Below the pieces are notes generated by a model that did not search any database, was not told the origin of the DNA, and saw nothing but the letters and a program-made list of their open reading frames with translations. From Eledone cirrhosa (lineage: Eukaryota > Mollusca > Cephalopoda > Octopoda > Eledonidae), in contig OZ024743.1 in NCBI GenBank assembly GCA_964016885.1, positions 127,395,365-127,459,364 on the forward strand: DNA of 64,000 bases, in the 5' to 3' direction. The position numbers and the translations under genes were made by a program. This document shows, in pieces, positions 9,965-20,354 of the stretch (the first letter of the stretch is position 1; each line of letters begins with the position of its first letter).

Positions 9965-10872
9965 CATCATCATCATTTTATGTCCATTTTTCCGTGCTTG
10001 CATGGGTTGGACTGGTCCTGTTCAGCACAGCATCTCTCCACATGCTGCGATCCTTCGTCAACTCCATTGTGAGTTTCAGTATTTTGAGATCAGCTCTCAC
10101 CACCTCTGCCCATGTCATCCTCTACTACAGCTAACTTTTCATTTGGAGGGAGAATCCTTTTGTTGTCAACACAAGTAATAGTTCCTTAAACTTCTTCCAT
10201 CCTATCCTTATTCTAGCTACTATACTCTCGGAGCAGCCTCCTCCACTGCTAATTAAATCACCTAGATTCTATGGATCCTTCTTAGAAAAGATTTATATCA
10301 TTGTCACTTCTATTTTCAATTAACCTTGAACATCTACATACAGTTTTTCTTGTTAGTTTTTCCTGTTAGTCTACTATTATTCCATTATGTCTCTTTGTGT
10401 ACTTAAAATGTACATTGTATAGAGTTTATGTCTGCTCCTTTTCTACATATTGAGCAGGGCCACTTTCATGAAGAAGCTAGAATCCTCTCATCGCTTCTAC
10501 TTACTAGCACTTTAGTTTTGGCTAACTTTACTCTCAGCCCTTTTGATTCCAAATTCTGTTTCCACAGTCAGAATTTAATCTCTAGTTTCATGTATGAGGA
10601 CCAAATCATCAGTGTACAGAGGTTCCCATGGACAACCAGTCTTGAACTCTTCTGTTATGGCCTGGAGAACTATGATGAACAGAAGTGGACTGAGGACAGA
10701 GCCATGATGAACTTCTACCTGTTCCTTAAATTCCTCACTAAACTCATATCCTACTCTCACTTTACTGACAGCTCCACTGTACATGACTTACACCACTCCC
10801 ATAAGACACTCTTCTACTGCTACTTTCTTTAGAGATCACCAGATGACAGATCGAGGTACTCTGTCAAAGGCT
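9962..10872 (-). mobile_element. PHD-LINE-type fragment with (ATC)n tail complement
   Basis: Minus orientation. It starts with the tail complement ATCATCATCATTTTATGTCC and holds C-terminal coding pieces at 10080-10290. An RT piece at 10575-10784 encodes SKVRVGYEFSEEF and HHGSVLSPLLFIIVLQAITE, then PLYTDDLVLI (TDD instead of ADD in motif C). The 5' end stops within motif A next to the following LINE tail. It is heavily decayed. Confidence 0.7.
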
Positions 10873-10880
10873 TTTTCTAT

Positions 10881-13000
10881 ATCATCATCATCATCAACGT
10901 TTAACGTCCGTGTTCCACGCTTGCATGGGTTTGGACGGGGGTAGTCCCACTTGAGGCAAGAGTGATTGTCTTGCTCGCATAGGACTGTCTGGCAGGTTTT
11001 CTACAGTTGGATGCCCTTCCTAACACCAACCACATTTACAGTGTGGGTCTGGGAGGTTTTTACCGTGTTGCCTACACGGCCACATTACAGCGTGGACTGT
11101 GTGTTTTTTTGTCGTGATACCTACACGATCTCATTTGTTTCGGCCTCGATGGCGCGGCACCAACATAACTTTACATAGAACGGGGTGGTGTGGATGGGGT
11201 GGGGGTGGTGGTGGTGGGATGGGGTGTATTTTGTTAGAGATGCCTACTGGCTGGAGTAGATTTTACTATATATTTAGGTAAGGCGGGTCTTCTCTGTTAG
11301 TGAGTACCGCCAAAGGTCTCGGTCCAGTGACATTGTCTTGGAGAGGTGTAAGTGTGTGATGTCGGAGTTTATCAGCTCGTCCCAGGTTTTTCTAGGTCTG
11401 CCTATTCCGTGACTACCGTCTATCTTTATTGCCCTGCACTTTGTTATACAGCTATCGACTTTCATGCGCATCACGTGTCCATACCAACGTAGCCTTCTCT
11501 CGAGTAAACAACATCTGATCCCTCTTATCTCTAATTTTTTCCTTAGTTCGTTTATGCTTTGCCGTTCACGTATATTACTGTTACACATCCAGCGGAGCAT
11601 GCAAGCTTCGTTCCTCTCTAGTCTGCGTATATCCTCTGCACACAATGCCCAGGTCTCACTGCCATGCAGCATTGCTGTTCGTATGCAGGCATCGTACAAC
11701 CTGCCTTTCATTTTTAGGGAGAACCCTTTAGCAGCTAATAGTGGTATAAGCTCTCTGAACTTTTTCCAACCAGTTCTGACTCTAGCTACAGTACTTTCAG
11801 AGCACCCTCCCCCACTGCTGATTTTATCGCCCAGGTAACGGAAGCTGTCCACTATTTCTATAGAACCCTCTGCGCAATTGAAAGAGCTAGTATTTTGTGG
11901 GCACTTGCTGCTACTTATCGCACCAGAACACCGGCCACATGTAAAATCTATGTTCTTAGTTAGCTTACCTGTGATCCCACTACATCTTTTATGCATCCAT
12001 ACTTTGCATTTAGGACATAAAATGGAGTTTCTACCTACGCCTTTCCTACACACCGAGCACGACCATTTCCCAGAAGGGACCGCCGCCTTGTTTTCTTTCC
12101 TACAAACTAGTACTTTGGTTTTAGCCAGGTTAATTTTAAGTCCTTTTGACTCTAGGCCGTGCTTCCATGTTTGGAATTTCTTCTCTAGCTCGGCCATTGA
12201 TTCCGCTATGAGTGTCAGGTCGTCTGCGTATAGGAGTTCCCATGGGCAGCCTGTCTTGAACTCCTCTGTTATAGCCTGAAGGGCAATAATAAATAGTAGG
12301 GGGCTGAGAACAGAGCCCTGATGGACGCCAACTTTTACGCTAAACTCTTCACTATATTCGTTGTTAATTCTAACCTTGCTGACTGTTTCTTTATACATGG
12401 CTTGTATAGCCCTCACAAGCCATTCGTCAACGCCTAGTTTTCTAAGAGCCCACCAGATAATGGAGCGGGGGACTCTGTCGAAGGCTTTCTCCAAGTCGAC
12501 AAAAGCTAAGTAGAGGGGTTTACCTTTAGCTAGGTACTTCTCCTGTAGTTGTCGTACTATGAAAAGAGCGTCTGTGGTACTTTTGCCTGACACAAACCCG
12601 AACTGCATTTCATCTAGGTCAATTCTCTCTCTGATTAGTTGCGCTATTACTTTTTCCGTGACCTTCATGACCTGGTCGATTAATTTAATGCCTCTATAGT
12701 TACTCCTATCTAGGGCGTCTCCTTTACCCTTATAACAGTTAACGATGATGCTGCTATGCCAGTCCTTCGGAACAACCCCATTCTGTACGACTTGGTTAAC
12801 TATGCGGGTGACCATGGTGTGTCCCACCGTGCCAGATGCCTTCAGCATCTCAGCAACTATTTCCGAAGGCCCAGCCGCCTTACCCGTCTTCATATCCTTG
12901 ATTGCCTTACTTATTATACTCCCCTCGACTAACACTGCTGGTCCCTCTATTGGGTCGATATGGGGGAGACTGTCTTTCTCCCATTTATTCTCCTCATTTA

Positions 13001-13003
<3 letters not shown>
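10881..13003 (-). mobile_element. PHD-LINE, 5' truncated, long open RT
   Basis: Minus-strand element. The 3' UTR (10881-11273) begins with an (ATC)n tail complement, then an ORF runs to 13003, where the element is cut off directly at a (TA)n tract. Compared with the copy at 55738-59163 it lacks the endonuclease and linker but is otherwise collinear, with only scattered substitutions visible in the protein. Confidence 0.9.
11274..13003 (-). CDS. Reverse transcriptase with internal PHD-like finger
   Basis: RNA-directed DNA polymerase of the PHD-LINE, open for about 575 codons. It shows GKAAGPSEIVAEML, YKGKGDALDRSNYRGI, motif A (FVDLEKAFDRVP), motif B (HQGSVLSPLLF), motif C (YADDLTL) and a C4HC3 pattern (CSVC, CPKC, HKRC, CGRC). 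After these come IVDSFRYLGD and RRLRWYGHVMRM. The N-terminal end of the open frame runs on into IYIYIY encoded by the (TA)n tract; that part is not protein sequence of the element. There is no endonuclease, so this copy cannot move by itself. Confidence 0.85.

Positions 13004-13086
<83 letters not shown>
13000..13086. repeat. (TA)n microsatellite
   Basis: About 84 bp of uninterrupted TA lies exactly at the 5' breakpoint of the preceding LINE. Confidence 0.95.
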
Positions 13087-13089
<3 letters not shown>

Positions 13090-13218
13090 GAAAAGCAAGC
13101 GTGTTGTTTTGAAGACAGCAAGTGAAGTTTGAAATTGAGTTAGAATAGAAGCTTTCGCTGTATTTTGACTAAAGAAAATTAGTGGAGTTTAAAACCTAAA
13201 TGTATGTACATATATATA

Positions 13219-14425
13219 TCATCATCATCAAAATCACCATTTTATGTCCATTCTTCCACACTAGCATGGATTAGATGAGTTCTCCTGTTGTAGGCAATGC
13301 CACGTCAGGTGACCGTGCCTTGCTCATAGAGAACTGATTGTGGCTTGGTTACTGCAGCTGGATACCCTTCCTAACAACAACCTCATTTACAGTGAGTAAT
13401 GGGTGCTTTTTACCATGGTACCTACATGACCACTTTACAGTGTGGACTGGCTGATTTTTTGTTGTGACACTTACACAACCACTTTACAATGGAAAGGCGG
13501 TAGGGGCATACTGTCTATATGCTTCAGCTTCAGCTTGTACCTGTGGGAAGTCGGGTCTTCTCTATTACTGCGTGACGCCAGAGGTCTCAGTCCTGTGTCA
13601 TCACCTTTGAGAGGTGCAATTGGGCAAGGTCAGCTTTTATTACCTCACCCCAGGTCTTGGGTCTCCCCACTCCAAAGCATCCATCAACTTTTAGCGCTCT
13701 GCACCTTTTTATGCAGCTGTCATCCTTTATATGCATCACATGTCCATACCCACATAATCTCCTCTCCTGCACACAGCATTTGATTCCTCTTATGCCTAGT
13801 CTCTCTCTCAATTCATTTATGCTTTGCTGTTCACGTATATTACTATTACACATCCATCGGAGCATGCAAGCTTCGTTTCTTTCCAATCTATGCAAGCCTT
13901 CTGCACACAATGCCCAAGTCTCACTACCATGACAGATTGCTGTTCATATGCATGCATCATACAGTCTGCCTTTCATTCTGAGAGAAAATCCTTTTGTAGC
14001 CAGCAGTGGTAGTAGCTCCCTGAACTTCTTCCATCCCATTCTTACCCTGGTTACTATACTTTCAGAACACCCACCTCCATTGCTAATTCAGTCACCTAGG
14101 TAGCAGAAGCGGCCTACTGTTTCTACCAAGCCCTCCAAGAATTTGGTGGTGCTTGTTTCCTGTGGTCGTTTGCTGCTTACCATTTTGGTGCAACTGCTAC
14201 ATGTAAAGCCTACATTCTTAACTAACTTCCTGAGATCCCACTACATCTCTTTAGTACCCATAGTTTGGGGCAGAGGATGGAATTTCTATCTCCATCTCTC
14301 CTACATACTGAGCAAGACCATTTCTCGGTGGGGATCTGGGTTCTGTTTTCTCTTCTACTTACGAGGACCTTAGTCTTTGACAGGTTGACTTTGAGACCCC
14401 TTCTTTCTAGGTTCTGCTTCCACTA
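13219..14425 (-). mobile_element. PHD-LINE fragment (second subfamily)
   Basis: Minus orientation: tail complement ATCATCATCA, a ~320-bp 3' UTR with CACTTTACAGTGTGG-type units, then the C-terminal half of the protein up to the KTKVLV region before the PHD finger. The open part at 13587-13910 encodes CAEGLHRLERNEACMLRWMC and RLCGYGHVMHIKDDSCI. Elsewhere frames are broken. The 5' end meets another alternating TA tract at 14426. Confidence 0.8.
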
Positions 14426-14441
14426 TATGTATATGTGTGTG

Positions 14442-14472
<31 letters not shown>

Positions 14473-14951
14473 AGGTAGATTATATGAGTTGATGATACAA
14501 TTGTATAAGGCAGTCAGCTATTTAAAGCTCTAATGTAATTTTATCCACATCAGGATTGGTGAAAGACAGTTCAGAATTAAATCTAATTTGTAAGTCATCT
14601 TAGTATTACAAAAGCACATAGCATTCATAAAGGAAAAAATGCTAATCCCCGAGGTTCAATACATTAATACATTATTTAATTTATTCACATGTTTCATTTA
14701 AATACAAAAGGAGGTAGCATTTAATTCCTTTGTAGATAAATCGTCAGAATCACTAGATAATATAAAAAACATATTTATTTACTGACCACATGTTTTTGTC
14801 TCCAGATATGAAGTTTGAAAAACGTAAACAAGTTTTAGGGAAAGTGTTAAAAATTATTGAAGGCTGAATACGTAAAAAAAAGTTTTTAACTGTATAAATT
14901 ATCTAGTGGTTAGTATGACTGGTATACTGAACACTCATTATTTTGACTTGA
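14426..14951. other. TA microsatellite then AT-rich spacer
   Basis: A TATATA tract occupies 14430-14473. The remainder is AT-rich with no recognised element or gene. Confidence 0.5.
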
Positions 14952-15144
14952 AGGGCGGTGGATTGGCAGTATCGGTAGAGAGTCGGACACCATGTTTTGA
15001 AGCATAGAGTTACGTCCCTTTATGATCTGAGTTCAAATCCCGCCGAGGTTAACTTTGCCTTTCATCCTTACGGGGTCGATAAAATAAAGTACCAGTAATG
15101 TACTGGTTATTGCTGGCCTTGTGCCTAAAATAGAAACAATTATT
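14952..15144 (+). mobile_element. tRNA-derived octopus-type SINE (type 1), complete
   Basis: Full-length plus-strand copy. Head GGGCGGTGGATTGGCAGTAT, A-box-like TCGGTAGAG, B-box-like GAGTTCAAATCCC, body CTTTCATCCTTACGGGGTCG, tail CTGGCCTTGTGCCTAAAA then TAGAAACAATTATT. The boxes are RNA polymerase III internal-promoter elements inherited from a tRNA. Confidence 0.9.
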
Positions 15145-15654
15145 TTCACTTGAATATATTATAGGAGTGAAGTTAGGACTTATCAATCCAATACCATTTA
15201 TTCCATAAAGTTACAATCAAATTTAATTTTAAGTATATAGTATTTTAAGAAAAAAAACATTAAAATTATGGAAGCCTATATTAGCTATAATATATCAGCT
15301 TGTAAGATGATTTAATTTTTTTAGAATTATTTACCTGGAGGTTACAACTATTTATATTAAATTGTGTACATGTGCACATACTCATCTAGGTACACACAGA
15401 CATAAAAGCACACACATGTATGGGTACATGTGTGCTCACATAGACACACATACACATGCCGTATTATATTACTATGGTAATGATATGTAAGAAAGATGTG
15501 TACTAGTTGACTAGTTCTATATGCGTGTATTGTTGCACACTCGCATTATCCACATACTTACACACTTAGATGTATAAATATATATATATAGACACCTATA
15601 CACTGATGAAAGCACACGCAAATATATACATAACTGGCCAGAGATAAACATTTA
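15145..15654. other. AT-rich spacer with CA-rich stretches
   Basis: Non-coding. CACACA/TACACA-rich patches lie at 15385-15470 and a short TATATA run near 15575. No gene is seen. Confidence 0.5.
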
Positions 15655-16518
15655 TAAGGTGGTATAAAAATGTTTCTGGACTAGTTCTGTAGCGCACCAA
15701 TCAATGGTAACACACAGTTCTGCACACAGTGAGAGCTAGCAGTGACCTTCATGCACCAGTGTGCTGAGTAACATCACTGTGTTCACTTTGCAAACTGTGA
15801 AATTTGGGTTTTGTGATCATGTGTATGCTGTAGCCTGCGATTTCTTTCATGAACAGGAAGTTAAAACAAAATGCCAACGTGAAATTTTGCATTCAACTTG
15901 GGAAGTCTGCTACAGAGATATTGAGCATGCTTTGGTAAGCTTATGGTGATGATACAATGGGTTGTATGCAATGTTTCAAGTGACATAGGCACTTCAAAAG
16001 GCACGACAGAGCCACAGCTCAATCATGAGCATGCTCATCGTTTTTTTCGACATGCATTGAGAATTTGTTCCCCAGGGCCAGACCGTCAATCGAGAGTTCT
16101 ACTGCAACGTATTGAAGCATTTGTGGAGCGCGAAGAATTGGATTCTTCACAACGATAATGCACCCTGTCACCAAGCTCTCGTTATTCGAGTTTCTCTCCC
16201 AAAACAACATTATATCATTTCCGCACCTGCCCTATTCACCAGATTTAGCACCTGTCGACTTCCATCTCTTCTCCAAGCTGAAAATGCAGTTCAAAGGTCG
16301 TCATTTTAACACCGTTGTCAAGATCCAAAGCAAATTGCAGAAGGTCTCCTTAATGGAAAACAACTTCCAGGCCGGATTCCAAAAGTTGCAAGAATGCTGG
16401 GACTGGTATATTGTTGTGCAAGATGACTATTTCAAAGGAGATAATGTAAAAACTTAGTTAAATATATTAATTTTTTTTAAACATAACTAGTCCGGAAATA
16501 TTTTGATACCACCTCGTA
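15655..16518 (+). mobile_element. Mariner-family DNA transposon, internally deleted
   Basis: About 860 bp against ~1.3 kb for intact mariners. The ends form an imperfect inverted repeat of roughly 30 bp: the left end has GGTGGTATAAAAATG and GGACTAGTT, and the right end has AACTAGTCC and GATACCACC. TA lies outside both. Part of a transposase is inside. The left end seems 2 bp shorter than the right. Confidence 0.85.
15761..16457 (+). pseudogene. Mariner transposase remnant
   Basis: Cut-and-paste transposase, broken. Recognisable blocks are EFVPQGQTVNREFYCNVLKH (about 16063-16122), WILHNDNAPCHQAL (16139-16180) and, after a frameshift near 16190, FPHLPYSPDLAPVDFHLFSK and LKMQFKGRHF (16215-16310). 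The two Asp residues in HNDNAP and SPDLAP correspond to the second and third catalytic acids of a DD34D enzyme. The first catalytic Asp and most of the DNA-binding N-terminus are missing or scrambled. Confidence 0.8.
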
Positions 16519-16567
16519 TATCATCATCATCATTGTTTAATGTCCATCTTCCATTATCTGCAATATA
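16519..16567. repeat. Short (ATC)n tail remnant
   Basis: ATCATCATCATCAT followed by TTTAATGTCCATCTTCCA is a minus-strand PHD-LINE or SINE tail fragment of under 50 bp. Confidence 0.5.
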
Positions 16568-16761
16568 GATGGTGAATTGGCAGTATCAGTAGAGGGTCGG
16601 ACGCCATGCTTTGCAGCATAGAGTTATGGCCCTTTACGATCTGAGTTCAAATCCTGCCGAAGTTAACTTTATCTTTCATCCTTACGGGGCTGATAATATA
16701 AAGCAACTGTAATGCAGTGGGATAATTGCTAGCCTTTCCCCAAAAGTAGAAACAATTATTA
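16568..16761 (+). mobile_element. Octopus-type SINE (type 1)
   Basis: Full-length but diverged plus copy: GGTGAATTGGCAGTATCAGT head, GAGTTCAAATCCTGCC B-box, tail AAAAGTAGAAACAATTATT. Confidence 0.85.
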
Positions 16762-17640
16762 TCTACAGTGACCAGTATTATTATTCTCGTTATCCATGAT
16801 TTCGGTCTGGTTTTGTGTGGCAGATTGTTGTTCTAGTTCATATAACTTCAGTTTTTTAGTATTACTTATAGCTAAATATTCTGCTAAATTAAGTGTGGGT
16901 TTGTTATAGCTGTAAGTCATCGTTTTATCTAATTAGTCTAGTCATCTTGTCAGTTTGAAGAGGTGTTGCATTGTCTTTCCTAGCATTAGTGTTTTTGTTG
17001 TGGTATCTATGGTTCTCTAGATTATCATTGGTGGGTATTCTACTAATTTCTTTTTTATAGGTGCATATGTTGAATTTAAAACAACTGACCAACACCATCT
17101 TCATCAACTGACCAACACTAGCTTCAACTACCCTCAATAACTGGTGTTAAAATATTACCATTACTATTTGTGCAATACAAACAGTAGCGTTATTGAGGCA
17201 CCATCTGTTTTATACAAGTACTGGTACAAATCAATAGACAAGGAATGAGGTTTAAGTATTGATTAATGGGAAAATTATGAAAAAATCTGAGTAGTAAACT
17301 TAAGAAATTTTAACATAAAAAAAAATATAAAGAAATGGAGTGATTTATATGAATTTATTTCTACATTTCATTGTCATTTCTTTCCACATATTTTGTAAGG
17401 TACATTCAGTGTTCAAATCCTGCCTGGGTTAACATTGCCATTATCCTTCCAGGGTTGTTATAATCAACTGTTGTGCCACTCTTTAAAACAACTGACCAAC
17501 ACCATCTTCATCAACTGACCAACACTAGCTTCAACTACCCTCAATAACTGGTGTTAAAATATTACCTGCTAGTCAATAATACCAGATGTCACTATTTGTG
17601 CAATACAAACAGTAACGTTATATATATATATATATGTATA
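16762..17640. repeat. Spacer with a ~120-bp direct repeat pair
   Basis: Two direct copies of a segment starting ACAACTGACCAACACC lie at about 17079-17193 and 17485-17620. Each ends in TGTGCAATACAAACAGTA followed by GCGTTAT or ACGTTAT; the second has a ~20-bp extra piece (GCTAGTCAATAATACCAGA). Between them is ~290 bp of unassigned AT-rich DNA with a SINE-like fragment near 17405-17460 (GTTCAAATCCTGCC). This may be a local duplication or a small LTR-like pair. No gene is seen. Confidence 0.6.
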
Positions 17641-17642
17641 TA

Positions 17643-17793
17643 TGGAGGCACATGGCTTAGTGGTTAGAGCATTGGCCTTGCAATCGAAGGGTTGTGAGTT
17701 CAATTCTCAGACCGGGTGATGTGTTGTTTCCTTGAGCAAGACACTTTATTTCACATTGCTCCAGTTTACTCAGCTGTAGAAATGAGTATAAAA
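17643..17793 (+). mobile_element. tRNA-derived SINE (type 2), head only
   Basis: Head GGCACATGGCTTAGTGGTTA with A-box-like GGCTTAGTGG and B-box-like GTTCAATTCTC, then the conserved CTTGAGCAAGACACTTTATT and CTCAGCTGTAGAAATGAG. It stops before the PHD-LINE-like tail, so it is 3' truncated. Confidence 0.85.
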
Positions 17794-18574
17794 TATATTT
17801 ATGAAGTTTTAATATTTTGATGGTTAAAATGTTTTAAGTGTCATTTATAGTATAGTTTTTGTTTCATGACTCCATTACAAAATACTTTTTTACCTATTTC
17901 ACTCATTTTATAAAATTTCAACAAGTTTCTCAAATTTTTTATTACTTCTGGCTACTCATATATACTGGGAGTACTTTAAAAGAAAGAGATTGAATAAGAG
18001 CACTTTGTATAGGGATTCAGAGTAGAAGATGGAGGGAGAGACAGCAAGTAAGAGAGAGAAGTATTGTGAGAAACAGAGAGGTGAGAAGAGACAGAGAGGA
18101 AGAGCAATAAAACACAAGTCAGAAGTAAGATTTCAGTCTTACGTAAGATTGAAAGAAAAAGTATTAAGTCAGACAAAAATGTGTGTGTGTGTGCATGTAT
18201 ATGGGATATTTATGTATTCAGAGTTCAAATCATAAAACTTTGTTGGAATATTTTCAAGGGAATACATAAATAACATTAATGACAATGTAGTAAATGTAGA
18301 AAAACAGTGTTCCGTTGTAAAAATTATCACTCCAGATATTTGAAGTTGGAGAAAATTGGCAATGGGAAGTCTTATACTCTCAGTCACTTAATACCAATGA
18401 AAATCTGACTTGGGACATACTCATATCTACACATGCATACACATGCACAAACACACTGACACACACATATACGTACAGCTTTATGTACATGTGCCTTAGT
18501 AAAGTATAAACCTCCAGCTATTGATATTGTAAACATTATTGAACATTATATATAGTCAATAGATAAAACACATC
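17794..18574. other. AT-rich non-coding stretch
   Basis: No recognised element or gene. Purine-rich AGAGAGAA patches at 18030-18110 and a TG tract at 18178-18195. Confidence 0.5.
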
Positions 18575-18716
18575 AGAAACAGATGCCATAGTAACCAGTT
18601 GCTATGGTAACCAGATGTCACAATAGCAAAATGCTCAGGTAACCAGATACCATGGTAACCAGTTGCCATTATAACCAGATGTGATAGTAACCAGATGCAA
18701 TAGTAACTGACATAGT
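18575..18716. repeat. Degenerate array of X-box-like GTAACC motifs
   Basis: About seven loosely tandem units of 18-22 bp share the form ...TGCCATAGTAACCAGA. Several approach the RFX X-box palindrome (GTTGCCATGGTAAC), notably GTTGCTATGGTAACC (18599-18613), TACCATGGTAACC and GTTGCCATTATAACC. Whether they bind RFX proteins is untested. Confidence 0.6.
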
Positions 18717-18900
18717 TGATAGTCTGTAGCAAGTTAATTGTTTGATTTTCAGAAAACTGTTTACCACATCATAGAAATGTAAATGAAAGGGCAGACATGA
18801 TTGTGTTGTTTAATGCAGAGCAAAAATGCATGTATTAGATATCAGCCAGTAATACATATTAAAAAAATTTGTTGTTGTTTTCTTAGACATGTAATACATG

Positions 18901-18902
<2 letters not shown>

Positions 18903-18949
<47 letters not shown>

Positions 18950-18957
18950 TATATATA
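18903..18957. repeat. (TA)n microsatellite
   Basis: About 43 bp of pure TA followed by ATATATATAATA. Confidence 0.9.
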
Positions 18958-18959
18958 AT

Positions 18960-19570
18960 AGAGATAAACACAGATATATACATATGTGTTCAAATCATAA
19001 GGGACCAGATTCGCTAGGGTGAATAAGATACTAACTATGAACAATTCGGTATGCCAGACTCAATTAAAAGAATAAATTAAGAAAAAGTACAAACTGAATC
19101 GTGATAAGTATCAAACATCTAGACATTTTTGGTAAAACTGTTTTGCATCAAGTGAAGGGAATTACCAATTCTATTGCTCTTCAGTGGATGTAGGAATTAG
19201 TAAACCTTTCACATCTAGGTTTCTTAGAAGACTAAATGAAGCACGTGTTTAGAATAACGCACATGCCATTCAGTGTCTAGCGTGCCTTGTAAAATGTATG
19301 CTACTAAAAATAGCAGCCAGATTCACTCGACATTTAATAAGCTCTACAAAATTCAAGGAGCTGTATTTATCAAAAGTATATATTGAGTTAGAAACTCAGA
19401 ATAGTCCCTTACAATTAAAATAGCTCAAGAAAAAAATGATTTTAATACATATATGTATATATCTCTCTATTATATTAAATTATATTATATGGCTCGGAAA
19501 ATTTTTTCCTTGAGCTATTTTAATTGTAAGGGACTATTCTGAGTTTCTAACTCAATATATACTTTTGATA
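18960..19570. repeat. Dispersed repeat with terminal hairpin
   Basis: The right part is a perfect or near-perfect inverted repeat: arms 19369-19437 and 19501-19570 around a ~63-bp AT-rich loop, both containing AGTCCCTTACAATTAAAATA or its complement. The left part (GTGTTCAAATCATAAGGGAC, then GCTAGGGTGAATAAGATA) and the arm are both repeated, in altered order, at 47530-47860. It also holds CTACTAAAAATAGCAGC, shared with 63490-63510. Family unknown. Confidence 0.7.
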
Positions 19571-19579
19571 TATATATAT

Positions 19580-19956
19580 CACCACCATCATCATCATCAC
19601 CGTTTTACGTCCATTCTTCCACGCTAGCATGGGTTAGACGGGGAACTGATTCTGGCTTGATTTCTACAGCTGGATACCCTTCCTAACACCAACCTCATTT
19701 ACAGTGAGTGCTGGGTGCTTTTTTTCCGTGGCGCCTACACGTCCACTTTACATTGAGTGCTGGGTGCTTTTTGCCGTGGCACCTCCACGACCACTTTGCA
19801 GTGGAAGGATAGGGACCCCAGTCCTATCATCTCATTTCTACAGCTGAGTAAACTGGAGCAATGTGAAATAAAGTGTCTTGCTCAAGGAAACAACAGAACA
19901 CCCCATCCGAAAATTGAACTCACAACCTTTTGATTGCAAGCCCAATGCTCTATATA
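19580..19956 (-). mobile_element. tRNA-derived SINE (type 2), minus strand
   Basis: Near full-length. The tail complement (ATCATCATCATCACCGTTTT, ACGTCCATTCTTCC) leads into two CACTTTACA/GCA-type body units, then CTCAGCTG..., CTTGCTCAAGGAAACAAC and the tRNA-like head complement ending ATTGCAAGCCCAATGCTCT. It inserted beside TA repeats on both sides. Confidence 0.85.
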
Positions 19957-20354
19957 TATAAAGATAATCCTCCAGGGAACAGTGCAGGGGGGGGGGGCAG
20001 AAAGAGGAAGCAGTAGACAGACAATATAGCTGAGTGGACAGGAGAGAACTTTGCCACAACCCAAGCACTCGCTCATGACTGCCAGAAATGGGGGCAGTTG
20101 GTGCAGCATTCAACACTACAGTGTTCCAATGACCCTGAAAAGGTTAAAGGGACCATGATGATGATGATGATGTGTGTGTGTGTGTTTGTGACCATATTTT
20201 TTTTATGTTCTATAATTTGGCCATTCAGCAACTAAAGGTAATTGAAATAAATACTGAGGTTGATATGATCAACTAAATCTCTTTGAGGCAGTACCCCAGC
20301 ATGGCTGCAATCAAATAGCTGAAGCTAGTAAAAGAATAAGAGAATACCTAAATC
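19957..20354 (+). repeat. Unassigned (ATG)n-tailed fragment and spacer
   Basis: A TATATA run and a poly-G run (19988-19998) precede a segment ending AAAGGGACCATGATGATGAT and a TG tract (20171-20187). The (ATG)n ending suggests another LINE or SINE 3' end of the same tail class. The rest up to 20354 is unassigned. Confidence 0.4.

Noticed and set aside
13004..13121. IYIYIY extension of the RT frame
   Set aside because: Encoded by a (TA)n microsatellite at the LINE truncation; not part of the protein.
17643..17715. Possible tRNA gene
   Set aside because: A and B boxes are present, but the sequence is a SINE head shared with 29305, 41321 and 19580 and does not keep tRNA stem pairing or length.
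18029..18235. Charged small ORF (GEKRQRGRAIKHKSEVRF)
   Set aside because: Low-complexity purine-rich DNA; no conservation evidence or splice context.
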